A DNA stretch of 64,000 nucleotides from Macrocystis pyrifera. Taxonomy: Eukaryota > Sar > Phaeophyceae > Laminariales > Laminariaceae. Positions within the stretch are counted from its first letter, which is position 1; the number at the start of each line of letters is the position of its first letter. The notes beneath the pieces were generated by a model. The model worked only from the letters and a program-made list of their open reading frames with translations. It was not told where the DNA came from and did not search any database. The stretch lies in NCBI GenBank assembly GCA_031763025.1, contig JASSKH010000044.1, forward strand, positions 992,001-1,056,000, read 5' to 3'. Shown piece by piece: positions 1 through 11,125 of this stretch. The translations under genes and the position numbers were made by a program.

Positions 1-549
1 CTCTGCAATGTCTCTGGTACGAAGGCCTCTCCGATCCGATCTCAGCAGAAGCCGCGCCGCTCGCCCAACGGAAGCCGACACTTCCAATGATCTTCTCCTC
101 CTCATTCGGAGGTGCATCTCCTCTGTTGGTTGCTTGACGTGTGCCTATGGGGTTGTTAGCCCCAGCACAAGCCTTTCCGCCTGCCTTCGTGATAACTTGT
201 CTGGAAGTGTGGAGTGCACACTTTGCAAGTCGGTTGGTCCGAATAAATTCTGGTTTTCCACATCCTTCTGAAGGATTGCTGATGCGGGGACTAAACACGT
301 TTTAGGTTGCTAATCCAAGAGGCTTCTGCACTGCTGTCTGGCTCAGTGCTGCCTAGCACTCGGTATCGCCACTACTTGAGCTTCACGAGGGCGATACAGT
401 GGGGCACAGCTGTAGCAGGGGAGCAGGGTAAATCGTAGTAAGGTGGCAAACTGCGTGACAAAATATTTCCAGGTACAAACAGCGGTAGTAGTATACCGTA
501 TTAATAGGTGCATTTATTACACACATCATGCCGGCTGTGTCCCGCATCT
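1..549. other. No gene recognised
   Basis: No protein or RNA family is recognisable here. An 87-codon open frame at 8-271 on the plus strand resembles nothing I know. A short inverted repeat (GTATCGCC / GGCGATAC, about 363-397) is the only structure seen. The window edge may cut a larger feature. Confidence 0.4.
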
Positions 550-554
550 AAACA

Positions 555-2262
555 AATCTCTGGAGGTCGTTGGTTCTTTTTTACGCATTACAGTATTATG
601 CTGTGTTATGTCCTCTGGAGGGTATACTACGTGCGCTTTCCCTCCGGAGGGGTTTATTGCTTCACGAAACCCCTGAAGGGTGTTGCTTGTTTTCCTATGC
701 GCTATTTTAGTGTGTCCTCTGGAGGGTGTTGTTTTGCGTCTGGATGAATTTGTGACGTCACAAAACCCCTGGAGAGTGTTGTGGTTGCTTTATACTTTAT
801 AACCGGTATTAATATTAATAGTATTATGCAGTATGATGTCCTCTCTGCGTGCGATTCTCTCTGGCGGAAGTTTTATGTTATTGCTATATACATCTAACAC
901 CTGAAGGGTGTTGACTGTTTTCCTCTATAGAGGGTTAATATGCGTCATTGCATCTTCGTGACGGCGTTGTTTTACCTCTGGATGAATGTTTTGGGTCACA
1001 CCACAACGGTTAACCCTATTTAACACCTGAAGGGTGTTGATTATTTTCCTCTAGAGGGTTATATGCGTCATTGCATCTTCGTGAGGGCGTTGTTTTACCT
1101 CTGGATGAATGTTTCGGGTCGCACAACCCCTCCCTGGAGGGTGTTGGTTGCTTTTTACTCTGAAGGACTCTGCACTATCATGTCCTCTGGAGGATGTACT
1201 GCGTACGATCTCTTTTTGGCGGAATTTTGGCTCCACATATCACCTGGAGGGTGTTGATTCTTTGCCTGTGGAGGTTTATTCGTTTATTGTATCTTCTGCA
1301 GGGTGTATTATAAGGGTTGTACCTCTGGAGGAGTGCGTTGAGCCAGAAAACATCTGGAGGGTGTTGGTTCCGTTTTCCTCTACAGGATTATGCAACCTTA
1401 TGTCCTCTGGAGGGTGTACTGCATGCTTTTCCCTCTGGAGTATTTTTATGGGTGGACCAAACCCCTGGAGGATGTCGTTTTTTTCCCTATTTAGGTTTAC
1501 GCGTTAATACATCCTTTGGAAGGTGTATTTCCTACAACATTCCTCCCGGAGGGTTTTTTTCACCTGAAGTCCCATGGAGGGGTTGGTCCCCTTTTCCTCT
1601 ACAGGATTACGCAGTGGTATGTCCTCTGGAGGGTCTATTTCGCAGGTGTTCCCTCTGGAGGAAAATGTTGCTCCATCAAACCCCTGGAGGGTGTACTTTC
1701 TTTTTCCTCTCGAGGATTGTACATTATTATGTCCTCTGGAGGGTGTAGTTACCATGTCATTTCCTCTGGAGGGATTAGTTGTATCACAAAACCCCTGGAG
1801 ATTGTCCGCCAATTTCCTCTGGAGGATTTTTGTAGCATGATTTCCTCTGCAGGGTGTAATTCGAAAGCGTCTCCCTCCGCAGGCTTTAGGTTCGTAGATA
1901 AATCTTCTGGAGGATATTGTTTTCTACCTTCTACAGGAAATTACACCCCATTATCCTCTGCAGGCTTTAATAGGGTTGCAAAACCCTCTGCAGGGGTGCG
2001 AGCAAAATCCTCTGGGGGTTTTTATTCGGTAAAACGCTCTACAGGGAACACAATGCCCTGATTCCGTCGGAGCATTTTGTGCAGTAACCTCCACAGGGTA
2101 TTCATTCACTCTGGAGGATTTACTGTTTGAAATAATCCTCTGCAAAATCCTCCGGAGGACAAACATGGCCTCTGGAGGATTTAGAAACTCACAGAATCCT
2201 CTACATAATCCTCCAGAGGGCTAAATCCCCCTCTGGAGGGTGAAATTGCCCTCCACAGGCTT
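555..2262. repeat. Array of CCTCTGGAGGG palindromes, about 15 higher-order units
   Basis: The near-palindrome CCTCTGGAGGG and its variants (CCTCTGCAGGG, CCCCTGGAGGG, CCTGAAGGG, CCTCTAGAGGG) recur every 25-40 bp for 1.7 kb. They form a higher-order unit of roughly 100-125 bp with a recurring order: AAACCCCTGGAGGGTGTTG, then a TTTTCCTCTxxAGGATT stretch, then ATGTCCTCTGGAGGGTGTA, then a TCCCTCTGGAGGA copy. About 15 such units are seen. Units at about 896-1020 and 1021-1123 are the most alike and the last units are the most decayed. Several plus-strand frames stay open (rich in Ser-Ser-Gly-Gly), which the repeat composition explains. No gene is supported. Confidence 0.85.
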
Positions 2263-2539
2263 TTTTTCGAGCGTACAGGATTTTGGGGGGTAGCCAAATG
2301 GCCACGTGTGTACTGCTGTTCGCGGAATTAGTGTGGGATCATTAATTACTACAATAACATATTATAGGGTATCGGTAAGTTGAGATATTGATCCAGCTGA
2401 CTCGCGGCGATTAATTCGTGAGTACATAAAAGTTGCGCGAGGTCGAGGTTGCGCCATAGTACTTTGTGACCGGCTGAGTAATAAGGTGCAGCATATACAT
2501 ACATACTACAGGTACTACAATATATATGTTCCCCCAAAA

Positions 2540-3420
2540 TAAATGTTTCTTGGTGCTCAGGGTATAATATCAAGGTTTTACACAGGTAAATGCTCGAGAA
2601 CAAATCGTAGTCCGAGTACTGAGAGTATTGGAATACAGGCGGCAAAACTAGTGCGAGTACTAAGAAAAGGCCTAAATACTGAGAGTAATGAGAGTGTGAG
2701 CAGTACCGAACCCCGAGAATACAGGTCGCTTGAAGTATGTACCCGCAGTAGTATCGAAACACGACATAAATACTTGGGGTAAAGGCAATATATGCGCACA
2801 GTACAGAACCTCGAGATACTGAGAGCATTCACAGCAGTCACGCATAATATTATATCGAAATACTGGCAGACTGCTTTGAGTGCTCAAGTTGTCTCCAGCG
2901 AAAGTAGTTTGCTCCAACTCCCACTCGTCTGGGACTATCTGGGTGCGTTTTGTGCCGAACGCTGGGCCTGAGACTTGTCGACACGGCGCACAAACGGTTA
3001 AAGTATACTTCACATACTCGAAGTATACTGGGCATATTGAGGGTATTTCATTACTGCGAGTACTGAGTCTCGCAGAAGAAGCAGCAGTACGAACACTACC
3101 AATGGACGAAATACTGCTGTAGACTAGTACTTACTGGTATACTTGTAGTACCCGCCGTACAGAACCCCGAGATACTTGAAGCACAACATGCGGTATCCAT
3201 GCCAGCAACAGTAGCGAACCCCGCATTATTAGTGCGAGCGCGAAGCGAACCCCGCATTAATGCGAGCCCGAAGAAATTATACGCGGTAGTATCTACAGAA
3301 CATCAAAATACTGCGAGTACTCAGTATCTCGAGTACAAAAACCCCGAAATACTGCGAGTGTCCGAAGTACCTACGGTAATAGCAGCAGTATTTTCTCGAA
3401 CATACTTTGCTTTATAAACT
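2540..3420. repeat. Degenerate array with GAGTACTGAG / GAACCCCGAGATACT motifs
   Basis: The phrases ACCCCGAGATACT, GCGAGTACTGAG and CAGTACCGAACCCCG return at irregular spacings across this stretch (for example near 2610, 2660, 2710, 2805, 3055, 3165 and 3310). It looks like an old, strongly diverged tandem array. The open frames on both strands are repeat read-through and I assign no gene. Confidence 0.55.
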
Positions 3421-3646
3421 CCCGATTATTCGGAGTAGCTGTGAAGTGTTGAGGTATGAACGCACGCCACACGAAAGCGCGCCGCCCAAACTCTTTAATT
3501 TGGGCTAAAACACACAAGTAGCATGTACTCTGTCACATTATACGTTCAGAAAAGCAAGGTGTGGACGAATGTATTATTATTACTACTGCAGCAGTAGTAC
3601 TCTGTTGTAGTTCTGTGGTACAATAATAGTCAAAAGTGAGATTAAG
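3421..3646. other. No gene seen
   Basis: Unremarkable intergenic sequence leading up to the tRNA-like unit on the minus strand. It contains a few TACTACTGCTGTAG-type phrases that recur across the window. Confidence 0.4.
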
Positions 3647-3745
3647 AAAAAAAAAAAACGGGGATGGTGCGAGTCGAACCTCGGAAACGAAAATGTTATC
3701 CAGCAAGTGCAGTTTAAACCTATACGCTAGAACAGCGCTCGTACA
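3647..3745 (-). other. tRNA-like pol III unit (pseudo-tRNA or SINE head)
   Basis: On the minus strand an A-box-like TAGCGTATAGG (3729-3719) is followed by a B-box GGTTCGACTCG (3680-3670). A run of 12 T residues (3658-3647) then comes, as expected for pol III promoter and terminator. The T-arm and acceptor do not pair as in a working tRNA, so I read it as a tRNA pseudogene or tRNA-derived SINE head. No family copy elsewhere in the window was noticed. Confidence 0.4.
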
Positions 3746-4660
3746 ACTGGCATGTCGTGTTTTTTACGCAATCTAAAACCCTTTGCACGATCTTCTACAG
3801 CAGTAGAGTAGCTTGTACAGGTACGACAGCATATTCAGCAGTACTACTGCTGTAAAATGCAACGCGAGTAACGTACGTGCACTGATCCCCTTTCAGCTGG
3901 CTCTAGGATCTATCGATCAGCAATGTAGGACACACTGCAATCAGAACTACTGTATGTGTATGTACCGCTGTAAGTATATTACGAACGCTGCAGCGGTACG
4001 AACGAGCCGCAGTACGATCATCCATACGCGCAAGGTGTGCTCACTGCTGCTGCTGGGCAGCAGGGTTGGTTGTGGTGCTGTAGGAAGCTGGAGGTAAGCA
4101 CGCTCTGTGCACTGCTGTGTGTATTGTTCTCTAGGAGGTGGTCCGTGCTCCGTCAACAACCCAAAAAAAATGTATGATGAGCCGGGGGGAGAAAACAGAG
4201 AGCATGGCAATGTACCGATATACGTACGTACAAAATAAGGCCTCTTTACCGAAACCAGGGAAATCGTCTTATCCACTCCCGCCGAAAAAAAAAAAATTAA
4301 GCGCCTGCCACGCGCTTCAGAGTGCACGGATCGCGCCGAGACCTAGACCAATGTGTCCGGCAGGGCTTCCCGTGTCCGTGTACTTGCTGTTTTGCCTAAA
4401 AGTGCTCGTGCGAAGAGAAAAGTTGGCAAAAGTGCGAAAATTTGACAAATATACGTATACATATGATATTTCCGCATAGGAAGGCCCTTTCGATTTGTCA
4501 AGCTCGTATCTGAAAATGCCATCGGGTCAAAATCTGAAGCTCAAAAATCGGCCGTTTCCTATGCGGTTCGATTTCGAGCGTCAGATTTGCATTTATTTTT
4601 CGATCAAAAAAAAGAATGGCCCAGCTTCTGCAGTCCAAATATGCGAAATCCGACCGGAAA
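3746..4660. other. No gene seen
   Basis: Intergenic sequence with short A-rich runs (for example near 4288) and CTGCTG phrases. Open frames here are short and resemble no family. The segment from about 4500, leading into the hairpin, is rich in TTCGATTT and AAATCGG phrases and may belong to the same element as the hairpin. Confidence 0.35.
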
Positions 4661-4750
4661 TTTTTCGATTTGAGAATCCGATGACCCAAGTCGTCGGATT
4701 TTGGGGCCAAAATCCGACGACCCGGGTCATCAGATTTTCAAATCGAAAAA
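4661..4750. repeat. Near-perfect 44-bp inverted repeat (hairpin)
   Basis: The arms 4661-4704 and 4707-4750 are reverse complements at 40 of 44 positions around a two-base GG centre. Transcribed from the minus strand, three of the four differences become G-U wobbles, so a minus-strand RNA would fold into an almost unbroken 90-nt stem. It could be a small MITE or a small-RNA precursor; the sequence alone does not decide. Confidence 0.7.
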
Positions 4751-5436
4751 TGGCATGCTCTTTAAATTCAAGATGTTATCCACGACATCAAACAGCAGCA
4801 GAACGATCGATGAGTTGGATGGTGATGCAGCTGCTGCTGTATAGCCACGTTGCTTCGCGCCCGACGCGCGGATTGCGCGTCCCTCCGTGGCCAGACTAGA
4901 GTCGGCTGGCGCGGGCTCGGGCCTAGAGACCAAGAGACGCGCACTCGGCACGCGCCTCTCCGTGGATACGTACTCGTAGACTATATTGCTGTACAGCAGC
5001 AGCAGCAGCAGTCGGTCACAAAATGAAACACAAAATACCAAGACAGGTTGACTCTAGCGCACTCGCCACGTCTCGTCGCTGCCAGACCAGAGGCAGTCAG
5101 CGTGGGCTCGGACGCTTGGGTCCTACGCGCAGGGCAGCGCACCCAGTGCGTATGTTCGCGGAGCCAAACCACAAAACAACAACAACAGCAGCAGTCAATA
5201 TCGTGATTTTGGAGCCGATGACAGTCAATTCAAATGTTACACTTCAATGGTATTACTTGATCGACGTATGTCGGTGGTGGATCTTCATGAACTCTTCATT
5301 TTTTTAAATTCTGGGTTTTTAACTAAAAAACCGACTACAAAGTGTTTTTCGGCATTTTCGTTTGTCGGCGCCGACCACATTGAGACTTAACTTGTATCCC
5401 GGAATACTGACCCGTTTTGTTTTTTTTTTCCCAGGA
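4751..5436. other. No gene seen; diverged direct repeat
   Basis: Two diverged copies of a phrase like AGACTAGAGTCGGCTGGCGC ... GGGCTCGG occur at about 4896 and 5080. A polypyrimidine tract ending in CAG at about 5420-5433 sits just before the coding-like repeat and resembles a 3' splice site. Confidence 0.35.
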
Positions 5437-6052
5437 CTGCACGATGTTATAAGAAGTTACTACGCCGGGTTATCAATTGGGTGGAAAATCGGAAAGGTCG
5501 TCAATCATAGGAGGCGGCACGAGCAAGTGGCCCCCAAGAAAAAGCAAAAAATATTATCCGGTCGTGGTCGTCATTATATGAGCAAATATACTTGGATAAG
5601 ATCAGAATTTTCGACTTTTTATTTTTTTTTATTTTTTTTATCCATCACTTTTACTTCCCAGCCCACTCATAGGAGGTTTTACCCTCGACGATCTTCTGGA
5701 CAAGCCGTGGTCACAGGTGTCGTCCCTTCTCCCCCCCGGTACGTGCCTTTATTTTTTGTCGCGCATAGGGTTCAGCATTCCCACTGCTCGTCGATTTTCA
5801 TCGAATGTAGCCAACTCACGCTTTCGCGCTTTCCGCTTATCATTTTTTATGCAAGGAAAAGTCCCTATGAGCATGCACTCGGTGGGACTTGAACCCACGA
5901 AATTGATCTTGACAGGCACGCGGACCACCTACGAAGCCACCGGGGACATATACGCCAATTACATCAGGAAGATAGTAATTGATGGATTCGGGGCACGAAT
6001 ACGGAATTATGTCGACGGTTGTGTCGACGATGCGGAAAGAACATGGGAATAC
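5437..6052 (+). repeat. Coding-like dispersed repeat, copy 1 (split by a SINE)
   Basis: Sequence 5444-5615 plus 5945-6052 matches 25227-25505 closely once the intervening SINE is removed. Both copies keep an open plus-strand frame across the first part (residues around RSYYAGLSIGW and VAPKKKQ). The second part of copy 1 reads as a plausible protein (ANYIRKIVIDGFGARIRNY, then DGCVDDAERTWEYG). A 3' splice-like tract precedes it. The family is not recognised; it may be an exon of an unknown multicopy gene or transposon. The flanking sequence 6053-6170 continues the open frame in this copy only. Confidence 0.55.
5616..5944 (-). mobile_element. tRNA-derived SINE with A-rich tail
   Basis: This 329-bp insertion is absent from the paralogous site at about 25390. 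Read on the minus strand it starts with a tRNA-like head (5944-5877) with an A-box-like GGTGGCTTCGTAGGTGG and a B-box GGTTCAAGTCC (5895-5885). A unique body follows and then an A-rich tail (AAAAAAAATAAAAAAAAATAAAAA) ending at 5616. The bases GAC are present on both sides (5613-5615, 5945-5947), the minimal visible target duplication. The T-arm pairs perfectly and the acceptor only partly. The head recalls Asp or Leu tRNA but its parent is uncertain. Confidence 0.75.
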
Positions 6053-7891
6053 GGCCGCACGCCCATGGTCGTACCTGGAGCCGGCAATTACATTAAATTG
6101 GCGCGAAGCGCCAAAAACGAGGGAGCAAAGCGGCCGAAGATTTTTTTCGCCGATAGGCGATTTTTTTTTTTTCGTATAGCGGTGTGTACAGTCTGCAACT
6201 AAAAAAGTTGTGTTTTTGTAGTACTGATTGCGAGAGCTGTACCTGACCGATTTCCACACACTCGACATCTACAGAAGCGGACGATCGTAGGCTAACGCGT
6301 GGAACTTCTTTCGCTGGACAAATTATCTCGAGTTGGTCACTGTCGGAGTGCTGCCATGGTCTTGGTGATGTTTTGGGGGCGGGATCATTTCGTTTGCAGT
6401 TTGACTTCGTTTTCTCTGAACGCACACGCCCACGTAACAGACAAACTCGCTTTCTTTATCTATCTACTGGTGGTACTGGCCGACAAGAGGAGTACTACAG
6501 CTTTTGGGTCTGTTTACACTTGTCCACAACACAGATGCCGGGTACGTTTACCTTCATGTTCTCCATCTATTAGATACACTTCTTTCTTCTCGCCTTTCCT
6601 CTGGATGTTTTCAATAAGTCAGACGATGTTTTTCTGCAGCGATCGGTTCAGTTTGCCTACGATAATTCCACGAGCACCTAGTTACCGTGAGTAAGCAGCT
6701 AGCCTGGCCGGGTGAAGTCAATAATTATTAAGTACGTGCAGGTGGAAGAACGTGCCCATGGGAAGTCATCACCGGGGTTACAGGTGTGCGCATCGTATAT
6801 TCTCTTGCACCTAAATCGAGTAGTTTCTCAAACAAAACGTATTTCCATTACGGTCGTGAGTCCTCGTTGGAGGCAACACGCAGAAACAGTCTTCGTCGCT
6901 CACTGTTCCTACAGCCCCCCGAAACATACAAACCCAACAATTTATTCCCACATATCTCAAACGCATTCCGCTCTCAGAAGCTGTGCACAGCCCGTAAGTG
7001 TCGGATGCAGTTTGCAAGGACAGCATCTGCATTTCTTGCGGAATAATCAAGACACGTGTACCATACGTTGATTAACATTATGCCCAACACAAGAATATAA
7101 CCATCCTCGTAACATCAACGGAGTAAAAACGTCGCCTACAAGCGGTGGCAGCATCTATCCCTGAAGCATATTGAGACAGTGCACATGCTGCACGCATCGT
7201 ACACCACAAGGTTCAATCTGAACAATATTATTCGGGCCGCCCGCACTCCACGTGCGCCATCATCGTGGGCTAGAATTGCAGCCCGCCTGACACATTTTGT
7301 CTCGGGCGCATAAACTCGCACTCCCCACACTGAATTTCCAATTTTCTTTCGTCTCCTTCGGATGCTTAAAAGTCCCGGGAAAGCTCGTCGGGTGCACAGC
7401 ACTTGATGCACCTTCCACCTTTGTTCTCCTGCCAAAAGTAATTATGATGGTCTTTCTATGCTCCTACTGTCATCTCATACCCCCCGGCAAACCCACGAAC
7501 ATCTGGATGGCAGTGACGACAGCACAGCTACCCTCTGCACCCCCCTGATCTCGGGCAGTTTGATGTTCTGCATACTATCTGCTCAAACTGAAGATCATCA
7601 GCGATTCAAGCAAAGCCTTTGCCACGAGTGGTACTTGCGGGGCCTCCACTACCGACGAAAGCGCGGCAGTTGGTCTTGATGGGTGCACCTTTTGCGCAAA
7701 CAGCCCTTGGCGGTTCCCTGGTGTTAATGTGACCGTGATGCGTGCGTTTCCGCCCAGGAGACGTCGAACGTGGGAAGGACGTGTCATCTAGCCCAAATGC
7801 CGCAAGCAAATTACTGGAATTGTACAGGCCCTCACTCGAGCATCCGAAACATTAAAACACGAAAACGGGCTGGGTTTCACTTGCTGTTTTA

Positions 7892-8004
7892 ACAGTACGC
7901 CTCGAGGTGGCCGGCCTTGTTGTTCAAACTCGGGACAACGACGTTCTTTACAGCTTCCATATCCGCGACGACACCGTTCTCCTTCAGTTTCGCACGGTGC
8001 AGCT
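7892..8004 (-). CDS. Possible internal exon, unknown protein
   Basis: Read on the minus strand this segment gives an amphipathic, protein-like peptide (AKLKENGVVADMEAVKNVVV, then PSLNNKAGHLEAY). The possible acceptor GGATAG lies at its 5' edge and a weak GTAC donor near its end. It stands alone: neighbouring candidate segments are in other frames and no start or stop context is convincing. Composition is the only evidence of coding. Function unknown. Confidence 0.25.
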
Positions 8005-9019
8005 ATCCTCCGACCACGTGTGAACATAGCGACACCCGTCCCGTGTCAGTGCTATGTCTACATCGTCTTGGCGCCCGCCCTACTGGCGGACGGGCTGTTC
8101 CACTACCGCGAAGGTTTATGGCAAAGGGTAGCCTCCGCGAAGTCTTCTGCACAGAATTTTGAAAAATAGTTATTCGCCAATCCTAAAACATGCAGACTAC
8201 TGCCGGCGCCGTGGCAAAGTAGGATACTGAATCGCATGGAAACCTCTATTAATAGGCGCATGCACACTCCGGCCGACGGCGGTGGCAGGGGAAGCAAGAG
8301 TCACGGTACATTTAACACGGCACTCAGAGCAACAGCAACTACACCCATATCGCCGGTACTGCTGAAGCATAAACGGCACGACCTGCCGTACCCTACCTAC
8401 TGCTTTGGCACTGCACGAAAAGGCACAACGGTAGGCTTATAGCTCATAGAGGTGGTGTGCAGCGTCAGTGACCACGAACAAGTAGGTAGAGGTTAGGGTA
8501 AAATCAAACGGCTAATTTACCCTCAAAGCTTGGTACAAGTGCGCAAAAACGGCGACGAAAAGAAGTACCGGTGACTACTACTTGGTCCCAGTGCTGCTCA
8601 CCTGAATCGAGATTTCCACCCTACCCTCTTCATGGAAAACGGCGGCCTTCGCGTTAACACCAATGGGCCCTTGCTCTCTCCGTCGCCGTTCCGGATTCAC
8701 CCATCGTGCACGCCTGCCCACCCCTCCCTCGCCCCACCTCCATACCTGCGACGACTAGTGTGGCTGCAGCGCTAAGAGCAACGGCATCGTGGAGTGTTTC
8801 ACCCAGGAAGTGAATCCGACGGCGAGGCGAGTTCCTTCTGCCCCATCTCCGTCGCACGTAGCTCAGTCGCCGCGCCGGGCAGGTGTAGTGTCCTTTCGTG
8901 TCCGGCAAGACGAGCACCTTCGCAGTTGGCGTTTTCACCACGTCGTGCGGTTCCGGACTTGGGTCTTGCCATGGGGTTGAGCGTACAACCCTCACCACCC
9001 TCACCTGGCGGGCCTGTCC

Positions 9020-9239
9020 TTGCGCCGACTCTCATGCTCGACTATTGCTTAGTACTGGTTAGTTTGTAGTCTTCCGTCAGCGAATTTGACTCCCTCAGCA
9101 AGCAACGCCTGTGTTGTTCCTCCTGCTCTCTCTCTCCGCCGTCGCCGCCGCTGCAAGGGCATCGCTTTTGGCTGCGTGCAAGACAATCGCATGACAAACA
9201 CGACGTGTATGTTGCAAGTATGCGACACCACTTTAGCAT
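9020..9239 (-). CDS. Possible exon, unknown protein
   Basis: A minus-strand frame reads a charged peptide including DGGEREQEEQHRRCLLRESN. It runs toward a donor-like CGCCAG|GTGAGG near 9017. A CTCTCTC-rich coding stretch makes low complexity an alternative explanation. No family is recognised and no partner exon is identified. Confidence 0.2.
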
Positions 9240-9645
9240 ATCTTATTTTCTTATTTCGGGTCAGGCTCTATTTCTTTTCATGTGAGACGGGGTGTGTCCT
9301 ACTAAACTTCCAGTATAAATAATGCAACATGCTTATCGTTGTCAAAAACTCGAGCCTGAAGCTATAAACTTCTGTCGCGTACTGCCGTAGTTGTTTTCTC
9401 TCGTGCCAGCATACCGCCTGGTGTTGAACTATTTCTAGAGCGAAAGAGAGGCGCGAATGCCAAGAGAAAAACGGACAAAAGGTACTACATCGTTAGTGCC
9501 TGCAGTACTGCCAGTATATACCACAACCCCTCCGCATAGCTCTCAACATGATTTCAAACGCCACTCATCGTTCGACTAATCACACCAAAACGCGCAGCGC
9601 GAAAATGGTACCGACCACTGCTCCTGTCAGTGCTGCTGCTGTAGG

Positions 9646-9650
9646 TACAT
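9646..9650. repeat. Target-site duplication TACAT (left) of the copia element
   Basis: TACAT immediately precedes the left LTR, and the same five bases follow the right LTR at 16319-16323. This is the five-base duplication expected of copia integrases. Confidence 0.85.
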
Positions 9651-9928
9651 TATTGATTGTGCTCAGAAACACGACGGAGACGTTACATCAAATATTAGGG
9701 AGTTCCATATATTAACATAGGATCATAGGAGAGGGATATTTAGTCGGATATTCGGGGGGATAAACGGGAGGTTTATTCCCGCGTCATGTTGGATAATAAC
9801 CTGCATACGATGCATGAGCTGTCACTCGACAGCTCGGATATAATATAAGAGGAGTTCCGTGTTACTGTTTGGAGTCAACCACGCGTTCCCGTGCCAGCTG
9901 CGCCTATACCTTTAGAGATCAATCAACG
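9651..9928 (+). repeat. 5' LTR of copia element
   Basis: This 278-bp repeat is matched at 16041-16318. The ends read TATTGATTG ... CAATCAACG here and TATTGATTG ... CAATCAACA in the right copy, close to the inverted TGTTGATTG/CAATCAACA expected for copia ends. A TATAATATAAGA stretch near 9838-9850 is a candidate core promoter. Confidence 0.9.
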
Positions 9929-9985
9929 CACTAGTAAGTCCGGCGATCTTCTATTGGCAAGCGTAGCCAAGGCCAACCTAGAGAG

Positions 9986-11085
9986 GTGGGAACCTGCTTC
10001 GGCATGCCTAGTTTCGAGGACATGCCCAGTCAAGAAGCCAGCGTGGAGAGTGAAAAGACCATAGAGGAGATGAAGAAGAAAATAGAGGTCCTGGAAAGGA
10101 CGATGGAGGAGCAGAGACTGCGCGCCGAGAGGGACGCGCAGGGGGCAGGAAAGGAAGGGGGGGGCGGTGGGGGGACGAGAGGAGAAGGAACTGCTGGAAG
10201 ACAACAAGCAGCGTCGACGGTGCCGACACCTGGGCTGGAGACCCGATCAGGCATGTCATTACCTTCTTTGTACCGCCCAAGTTTGTCCCAGTCGAGACCC
10301 CCGAAGTTCGATAACGTAGAGCCCCACTTTAGCATGTGGCGTAGTAAGTTTTTGGCATACCTATCATCGCTTGGGTGCTTGCATGTACTCAGTAGCACAG
10401 CAAACCCAGTTATGGTGGGTGACATGAGGGTTTCGCCGGAGGAATTAGCCTCCAGACATTCCCCCCAGGAGATTAGGGACGCGAGATTGGTGTATGGATT
10501 GATGATGAAGGCCATGACAGGATACGATATGGCTGAGTTTAGAATGCAGAAGGCAATGTCTCCGAGTGGTGCTTGGAAGGAGTTGGAAGACTATTACATG
10601 CCGAAGACGATAGCAGCAACACACAGATTGAGGAGGGAGTTTGATACCATCCGAATGACTGAGGATGAAATCCCCTTGCTGTTCCTCGGAAGGGTGGACA
10701 AGGCAGCAGACGAGCTGGCGATGATAGGATGTGGCAAGAGTGCAGAGGAAGTCAACCGCCACATTGTTACCAACCTCTCATCTTTGTATACTATTCAAAG
10801 CAAGTCCATTCTTTCCCGCCCTTCCATCCCCCGTTCCGAGATCGATGAGATCATCCGTGACGCGTATGCTAACGACAAGGTAGAGAAGGAGATGGTTTCT
10901 AGGGCGTTGGGCGTGCAGGGAGTGGTAGGTCAGCATGCCTTGTACGTCGGAGGTGCGCAGTCTGCCGGTGGCGGAGGTGCGGGTCCAGGAGGGGGAAGGA
11001 GGAACAGGAGAGGTGGGAGGCTCAAGGATGGGCAACAGCAGCAGCAGCAGCAGCCCCAACGACAGCAGCAGCAGCAGCAGCAGCC

Positions 11086-11125
<40 letters not shown>

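Larger units (their letters stand above)
6053..9650. other. Mostly anonymous; weak minus-strand exon candidates
   Basis: No complete gene can be assembled. Short poly-T runs and many TACTACTGCTGTAG-like phrases occur. Minus-strand stretches near 7575-7787, 7892-8004 and 9020-9239 have coding-like composition and some splice-like borders, but the exons cannot be linked by eye and no family is recognised. Confidence 0.3.

Noticed and set aside
555-2262. CRISPR-like look of regularly spaced palindromes
   Set aside because: The spacers are themselves repeated in a higher-order unit, the repeats vary, there are no cas-like genes, and the DNA is eukaryotic.
5877-5944. Functional tRNA gene on the minus strand
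   Set aside because: The T-arm is good but the acceptor pairs poorly, and it is the 5' head of an A-tailed insertion absent from the paralogous site.
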